A DNA stretch of 64,000 nt from Phaffia rhodozyma (Eukaryota; Basidiomycota; Tremellomycetes; Cystofilobasidiales; Mrakiaceae): assembly GCA_014706385.1 (NCBI GenBank), contig JACGZH010000006.1:930001-994000 (forward strand), read 5' to 3'. The notes under the pieces are model-generated. The model worked only from the letters and a program-made list of their open reading frames with translations, was not told the DNA's origin and did not search any database. Positions within the stretch are counted from its first letter, which is position 1, and every line of letters starts with the position of its first letter. Made by a program: the position numbers and the translations under genes. Positions 58,001-64,000 of the stretch are shown in pieces.

Positions 58001-60245
58001 TCCGCAAGATCGATCGACTGAATATCTAATAGTTTCGAGCACAACACAGGGACCGCTCCGTGGTAGACCACCGTGTGAGCCGATCCAGGCAAAGCCTCCA
58101 TCAGGTTAGCCAGACATCTACAAGCGAGCAGCTGAGCCTCCAACTGATCCGCCGTCGGTTCGCCTTGGCCCATTTCAGCAGCCGAGAAAGCTCCCCCATT
58201 TGAAACGGCACCAGCACCGGAGTCGGCGCCCGAGTTGTTGGCACCATTGCTCGCTCCTGCCTCACCAAAAGCCTCTTGAGCACTCAAGGCAAGAATCCGG
58301 GCAAGTTGGGCGTCTTCGGAGTCTTCATCCATCTCGATACCATATCCAGCTCCGTCATCATCTTCATCTTCTCCGTCCTCCTCGTCATGATCGACTTCAT
58401 CTATATCGTCATCTCCATCCTCATCTTCTTCCTCTTCCTCTTCCTCTTCCTCGACATCGTCTTGGTCTTCGTCGTCATCTCTATGGGTGGTAGATCCTTC
58501 CTTCTGTTCCCCAGCTCGGGCACCAGAAGACTTTGAATCCTGCGACAACTTTGATTTCGATTTCGGCGAACTCGCCGGAGATTCTTTACCTGCCATGATG
58601 GCGACAAATTCCTTGACGAAGGCATCTGTTTGAAAGTATCCTGCCAGGGTGTCCTCTGTACTCACACTCAACACCTCGGAAGCCTCTTGAAGAGCGGCTA
58701 GCTTGACGATCATACTTTTTGACCTGATGGATCCAAGGATTGATTTGAGTCGAGTGGTCAACCCGGATGCATATCCACCTCCGCCACCGCCAAACAGGCC
58801 ACCGCCACCAAGACCTCCGAACCCTCCACCGTACATGGCGGCTGCCATGGCGTCTGCCATCGATTGAGCAGCAGACCTTGAAGACTCTGCCTGAGAGTTA
58901 GAGCCAGCAGGCTGGTTAGATAATGAAGGGCCGGTGGCTCGAGAACCAGCTTTGGTGTTGATAGCAGTAGTGCCTGCGTCCGTGGACTCTTCCTCCTCTT
59001 CATCCTCCTCCTCGTCATCATCTTCTTCCCTATCCTCATCTTCATCTTCGTCTTCATCCTCGTCTTCATCATTCTCGGAAATTACTTGCTCGGACTCGTC
59101 GTGATCGTCGTCCATTTCGATATCATTGTGATGACCTTTTCGAGAGCCTTGATCCGAGGTAGAGGAAGACCCAAAGAAAGATTGGCATCAGTGGATGAGT
59201 GTATGCGCGATGGACAGAATTAGTTTCTAGATCCGCTCACCACTGGCGCTGCCGAACCCTTTGGATGACTTTTGACCGACTTTGCCTGCCGACGACCTGA
59301 CGAGGAGAGGAAGGGAGGATCAATCTGATAAGCACACGACCAAGAACTAGACTCGGGATGCAGGCGCCTCGTATGAACGGCTCGGTTGTGTGGAACTCAT
59401 TGTCTGCTTAGAAGGAAGGAGACAAAACCGTGAGACGTACCTAGGCTTTCGAGCCATTTTCTTTCCTTTGGATTTAGTCTGTTTGGATGATGATGAAGAA
59501 GAAGAAGTACGGGCTGAAGCGGATTGAAGGGATCGTTTACGAGTGAGACTGAATGTTCGAGGTGAGGGTATAGCTTTCTGAGAAGACGAAGAGGTTGAAG
59601 ATCGACTTTTACCTTTGAGGTCGGGAGTAGAATCAGAAGCGGAGGTCGAGGTAGTGGCACGGTTCTGGAGAGAAGCTGTAGAGCGTCGAGGTCTATGTCC
59701 GGGTCGACAGAGAGAGAAAGAAAGAGATGCATAACGTCGAGGGACCAGGTGTTGAGACCACATAGCAAAAGAGAGGGTCAGTCGAATGAACACGACAGAC
59801 GACCCAAAGAGGTCTATCTCATCATACTTTTCATCCTCAAGAGACCGAGACATCTCTAAGGAGGGAACAGAACGAACCTTTTTGATTCAGGAAAGCCTTC
59901 AGACGAAACGGTCGATACCTTCTTCTTGCCCTTTTCTACGGACGATTTGCCGATAGAGAGAGCGCTGGACGACGAAAGATCGGTGGTCGCGATAGCTTGA
60001 TCTTCTTGTTCGACCTGTTTTCTGGAACGTTTCTGACTAGCTGTCGACCTGACTGAGGAGCTTGAGGTAGGTTCGGTATTGATAGTGGTGAAGGTAGAAT
60101 TGGAAGCAGGAGTGGAGGGTGCGGACTCGAGATGAGAACTGTTTATGTTACTAGCGTTGTTGGTGTTGGACAAAGAAGACCTCCTTGTTTGAGAGCGAGT
60201 TGTACGAGCGGGAATAGATGAGTCCGTCGTTCTAGAGGTTGACAT
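52015..60245 (-). CDS. HECT-type E3 ubiquitin ligase, UFD4/TRIP12 family
   Basis: This ligase of the ubiquitin-fusion-degradation and N-degron pathways attaches ubiquitin through a HECT cysteine. About 18 exons encode roughly 2,100-2,200 residues. The N terminus ([20 protein letters not shown]) and the next 350 residues are Ser-rich and then strongly acidic. An armadillo-type region follows ([20 protein letters not shown] ... [11 protein letters not shown] ... [20 protein letters not shown] ... [14 protein letters not shown]), typical of TRIP12/Ufd4. After more Ala/Ser linker, the HECT domain runs from about 53830 to the end: [29 protein letters not shown], the small-lobe exon [14 protein letters not shown] (52668-52609), [27 protein letters not shown], and the catalytic Cys in [18 protein letters not shown] (codon at about 52209), ending GGGSFHLS. 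The catalytic core looks complete. Confidence 0.92.
57861..57889. repeat. (GTTT)n microsatellite overlapping a 3' splice site of the UFD4 gene
   Basis: About seven GTTT units run on the plus strand (AAAC on the coding strand). The last unit ends in CAG|ACG, which is the acceptor of the intron 57987-57861. Confidence 0.85.
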
Positions 60246-61033
60246 AGGAAACTGGGAGCCCCATGCACGACCGGAAAGAGTATGTAGAAAGAGATAGAGA
60301 GAGAGAATACGACGAGAGAGAGGAGAGGAAGGAGGGTGAGAAAGAAAGAGATGGCGAAAGTTCGCTCGATCTGTGTGGGACTTGAAGGGAAAAAAGGCGA
60401 ATGAGTCTGAACAGACCGGGGAAGGTTACAGAGACGCTTCACTCGTCACACTCGGTGTTCTTCTTTCCTCACTGTCTCTCTCGCTCGCTCACACACACAC
60501 TCTCAGCCATGGGTATATGCATCCTATCGATAAGGTATATGCGTGTTTTTGTTGGGTATATGCGCCTTGTTTCATTACAGATCAGGTCTTGCGGTCATGT
60601 TTGCTCTACATTCATAAGTGTGCGTGTCCCGGGGTTCAGGTTCAAATTCAGAATGAACTGATGAACAGGAAAGAAAAACGGTCCTTTGTGTTCTTCATAT
60701 AACAAGACCAAAGCCGAACTCGAGAATGAGAATACGTGCCGAGGTTTGCTTGTGTGGGGAGGGGAAGGGAAGGAAGGCTGGGAGAGAATGGAGATTTAGG
60801 TGGTTTCAAACAGAAATTGGGGTGGTTCAAAGAGATGAATATATCAAATCGAATTGCAATTGGGTAGGAAGGAATAGTCGTCAACGGGAGAGACTGAGCA
60901 ATCGAAGATCAGATACAGCATAAAAGAACGAAAAGAGAAAAGGGCAAGGAAAGAAGGAAGGACGAGAGTTTTGTGGGGGGGGGGGGGGAGAAGGCGAGAA
61001 GGAAAATGTTGTTTAAGAAGAAAATTGATGCAT
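60246..61033. other. Promoter of UFD4 gene and 3' flank of Stm1-like gene
   Basis: In this 788-bp spacer between two minus-strand genes, the stretch next to UFD4 (60260-60500) is A/G-rich on the plus strand and includes a short (CA)n at 60490. A run of 14 G lies at 60975-60988. No gene is seen. Confidence 0.5.
60975..60988. repeat. Poly-G tract of 14
   Basis: An uninterrupted run of 14 guanines sits just downstream of the stop codon of the Stm1-like gene (poly-C in its transcript). Run length in an assembly is uncertain. Confidence 0.8.
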
Positions 61034-62914
61034 TTAAGCAAGAGCAGGGAAAGCGGTCTTGTCGTCCAAGTTGACGGCAGGAGCGGCAGGTCGGGCCTGA
61101 GCAGGAGCTCGTCCTCCTCGGGCACCACCTCGGGGAGCTCGGTCACCACCTCGTCGGGGGGCACCTCCCTCTCGTCGCTCGAAGCCACCTCGGCCTCGGG
61201 AGTCACCACCTCGGGCTCCTCCTCGACCACCTCGGGCGGGTCGCTCGGTAGAGGCGAACTGTCCATCGATGGCGATCTACGAATGGGTCGGACAGGATCA
61301 GGGGAGATGTGGTGTCAGAATCAACACATACATTCAGTATTGTAGAACAACGACGGAACCTACGGTGTTCTTCTCCTTTCGGGCCTTGGCGGCCTTTCGC
61401 TCCTTCTCCTGTGGAAGAAAAGTTCGATGAAGCGATGAAGGTCAGCACAGTTGGTGTCGTCTTTTCGAAAAATGGACAAGGAAACATACCTTGGCGGCGA
61501 AGAAAGCCTCGTCGGCATCCTTCTTGACGACCTCTCCTCCTCCCTCCCAGTCACCGACGACTCGCTTAGCGAGCTCGGTAACACCACCGATAGCGGCAGA
61601 GGCCTTGGCGGCGAGGTACTCAGCGTAGGTCTGAGAGTTGAAGAGGAAGCAGAAAATAGACAGATGGGTTGTTTCAGCCGACAAAATCTCCTTCTTGTGA
61701 TCTTCACATATTCTGGAGAGAAGATATGAGAGGACCATGACCCACCTGAGTGTTGTCGTCCTCCTCTTCCTCCTGGACCTTCTTGGGAGCCTGCTCCTTC
61801 TTGGGCTCCTCACCCTCAACAAGGGGAGTGGCATCCTCCTTCACGGCAGCCTTAGCATCAGCCTTGGCGTCAGTGGCACCCTGGGTCTCATCAGCGAGCT
61901 CGGCGGCACCTAAAAGAATCATTACCGAGATATCGAATGAGCCACAGAGACAAAAAGATGTCGACACTTGAGAAGGTCTCTACGAACCGTCCTCGTGTCC
62001 CCAACCCTGCTCGACCTTCTTGTGGGAGTCGACGTGTCCTCCGGACTTCCTGTCGAATCCTCCGTGGGCGGCGGCACCGTTTCCGGTTCGCTTGCCACCT
62101 CGACCGTTTCGGTCACCTCGGGGAGGTCCTCGGCCAGGTCGGTCTGATGAAGAGGAAATAACGTAGCCGTCAGCTGAATGCACATGTGTAGATCTTTCCG
62201 TCGGTTTTGGGCGTAGACGGATAAGAGAGAAAAAAACGTACTGTCGACCTTCTCGCCGGTGGAAGATCCAGGCTCCTCACCCTGGGTTCGGGGGGCTCGA
62301 GGAGCTCGGTTGTTCTGCCTGGGGGGTCGGGCAGCGTCCTTCTTGGGGGCAGCGGCGGCGGCAGGGGCAGGAGCAGCCTTAGGGGCAGGGGCGGCCTTGG
62401 GCTTGGGGGTGGGAAGGACTCCTTGTCCATCATCATCCTCTATTCCGTTGGTATGTAGACAAGACAGAGGAGAGCAGGAAAGAGATGGGAACCAGAAAGG
62501 AATCGTGGTGTTCCGAACAAAGAGTTTTTGTTGTCGAGACCAGATTTAAAAGATGAGTCGAAGAGTTGGCAGAGAAAAAAAAAGATGCATGATCATGAGG
62601 GTGGAAGAGTAAAAAAAAGGATAGTCGTGCGATCAGTACATTGTTCTCCATCTCATCCATTGCCACTACCTGAGCAAGGTATCTGTGTTGAATGCTGTTG
62701 TGAATTCCTCCCTGTTCGAGTACACGATGTCCATCATGCTCTTCTTTTGCTTCTAACATTCGTGATCACCCTCCAACACCAAACCCCTAGGGCAGAAGGA
62801 AAGAAAAAAAAAAGAGGCCATCCGAAGACGACGAAAAAAAATTCAAAGAAAAAGAACCAAGAACACACCTCCGAGCAAATCGAAGAGGTTCACTGAGCGG
62901 ACCTGGTTGGACAT
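61034..62914 (-). CDS. Stm1/SERBP1 (HABP4_PAI-RBP1) family ribosome- and RNA-binding protein
   Basis: The family binds ribosomes in a dormant state and G-quadruplex or mRNA. Seven exons on the minus strand (62914-62869, 62439-62242, 62143-61988, 61909-61746, 61630-61490, 61408-61364, 61276-61034) give 331 codons (330 aa). The N terminus SNQVRSVNLFDLLGEDDDG is the Stm1-type start. An Ala/P/K region, an Arg/Gly segment (RPGRGPPRGDRNGRGGKRTG) and the family motif FDRKSGGHVDSHKKVEQGWG follow. Next come an acidic linker, TYAEYLAAK, and a C-terminal RGG-rich tail ending FPALA. The first intron (62868-62440) is 429 nt, the longest in the gene, and the C-rich Arg/Gly coding sequence makes long spurious frames on the other strand. 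Localisation is probably cytosolic, on ribosomes. Confidence 0.93.
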
Positions 62915-63183
62915 GGTAGCTTTGGTTGATCGCTACGGGTAGCTGTGTGTGTAGATGAAAGCTGTTGGACTTTTGGGGGGTGAAAAGAGTGAGAGGAAAA
63001 AAAATCTCTTTGGGCGGAAAAGGGGAGAGAATTTTACATGCCCAATGTTGTCTAAGTGTGGGTTTAGTTAAGGATATTCAAATATCAGCCGGTGCCATGG
63101 TTACCGTCCTTCTGCCTTTCTTCCCTATAGAGAGAATCATCCAGCATGTCGTTGATGAGCATCAGCCGCGTTCGTCGTTCATC
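62915..63183. promoter_or_regulatory. Divergent promoter Stm1-like gene / unknown acidic protein
   Basis: These 269 bp separate the two starts. The segment contains short A-runs (62995-63005) and no recognised element. Confidence 0.45.
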
Positions 63184-64000
63184 ATGATGAGCTCAGTGTG
63201 GAGGTGAGTACAGTGTGGTCGGTTGCAGTAGGACTTGAGGGCTGACCGGGTTTGGGTTGTGGAAACGTAGATCTATTTATCCTCTGTATCATAATCCGCA
63301 CCATGCTCTGGCTCAGCCTCCGTCGGACGAGACCGTAGCATCAAAGCCACAGCATGAAGAGAGCAAGGACGGTGACAGTGACGGTGACGAGGACGAGGAT
63401 GAGGACGAGGAACCTTTCGTGCGAGACCAGGAAGGGGAGAGCATGCTGAAAGCTATGCTCGACCACATCTTGACTTCCTTTGGATCATCCCATGCCGATC
63501 AGAATCCGGTGTCTGAAAAGACAAAGGGCAAGCGAAAAAGAGCAGAAAGCAAAGACGACAATTCGAACGAGGTCTATGGTTCGTCCCGTTTGTCCGAGTT
63601 CAGTCAACACATAGACAGACATGCTAATCTCTTTCGGATCTGTTCATTCTCTCTTAGATTTCCGGCTTACAGCCTCGGAAGTAAAGCCCATCGCGCTTCG
63701 CCCTCCTGAGATACACTTCAAAGTCCCGTAGGTTCTGTCCGTGCCTCATTACATCATACACACCATGGTGCTAACACAGAAGCCTATACGCATACTCTGC
63801 TTGGTTTTATTTTATTTTATCAGCAATCCTCATGATAAACCACTCACAGAACAAGACTTAGCTCTACTCAAGAGTCGAGCGTCCTCTGCTGCGGTCTCAT
63901 CCGAATGGGTCCTCTCCCAAGCTACCCTTGCCCCATTCGTTCCATCCCGTCCTATTCCAACATACTACATTCCCAACTCCCCTTCAACAGGAACGGCACC
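63184..64000 (+). CDS. Unrecognised acidic protein, 5' part (continues past window)
   Basis: Exons 63184-63203, 63271-63578, 63658-63727 and 63824 to the window edge join in phase. The start MMSSVWRSIYPLYHNPHHAL is followed by an Asp/Glu-rich block ([17 protein letters not shown]), a helix (GESMLKAMLDHILTSFGSS), a lysine/arginine patch (KTKGKRKRAES) that could be a nuclear localisation signal, and a conserved-looking strand (YDFRLTASEVKPIALRPPEI) before PHDKPLTEQDLALLKSRASS. The mix suggests a nuclear or nucleolar protein, but I do not recognise the family. The 3' end lies outside the window. Confidence 0.7.

Noticed and set aside
62170..62440. Pro/Leu/Arg-rich frames within the Stm1-like gene, both strands
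   Set aside because: They are shadows of the Ala/Pro/Lys- and Arg/Gly-coding exons; the exon model with family motifs uses a different frame.

Overview
The window is nuclear DNA from an intron-rich fungus, most likely a basidiomycete. Protein-coding genes lie on both strands, nearly all are split by short GT-AG introns (about 50-130 nt), donors are often GTATGT, GTACGT or GTTCGT, and spacers are short. Base composition looks close to 50% GC by eye, and no bacterial-type operons are present. A Cystofilobasidiales-like yeast would fit the intron density and composition, but that placement is only inference.

Layout, left to right. 1-3308 is the C-terminal part of a long coiled-coil protein. 3685-6959 encodes a bifunctional 6-phosphofructo-2-kinase/fructose-2,6-bisphosphatase. 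7295-9287 (minus) is an unrecognised membrane protein. 10183-16137 is an ISWI-class chromatin remodeller, followed by a glycerophosphodiester phosphodiesterase (16577-18609) and an unrecognised Ser/Pro-rich protein (19650-21120). 21713-22938 holds two diverged LTR-like repeats in inverted orientation, just upstream of a vezatin-like membrane protein gene (23031-26903). Then come proteasome subunit alpha-6 (minus), mitochondrial ribosomal uS14m, an F-BAR/RhoGAP protein (minus), mitochondrial ribosomal mS33, a CRIB-containing PAK/Ste20 kinase (minus), a 4'-phosphopantetheinyl transferase, a protein joining an RPA70N-like OB fold to an F-box (minus), U1-70K, a CS-domain tail-anchored protein (minus), the HECT ubiquitin ligase UFD4/TRIP12 (minus), an Stm1/SERBP1-family protein (minus), and the 5' part of an unknown acidic protein.

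Most genes are housekeeping and do not form one pathway. There are loose themes: ubiquitin-proteasome (alpha-6, UFD4, the F-box protein), Rho/Cdc42 signalling (RhoGAP and PAK kinase), and mitochondrial translation (uS14m, mS33). Many genes are arranged head to head with spacers of about 240-900 bp that must serve as divergent promoters. For thirteen genes I summed hand-placed exons, and the totals are whole numbers of codons with consistent splice phases, so those models are fairly secure. The weakest models are uS14m and the first exons of the CS-domain gene.

The most unusual item is the RPA70N-F-box fusion. Others are a proteasome gene whose start codon sits alone in a 3-nt coding exon and which also has a 10-nt internal exon, an apparent GC-AG intron in the phosphopantetheinyl transferase, a 733-nt intron in U1-70K, and a cluster of ACTACAAA-type motifs in one divergent promoter.
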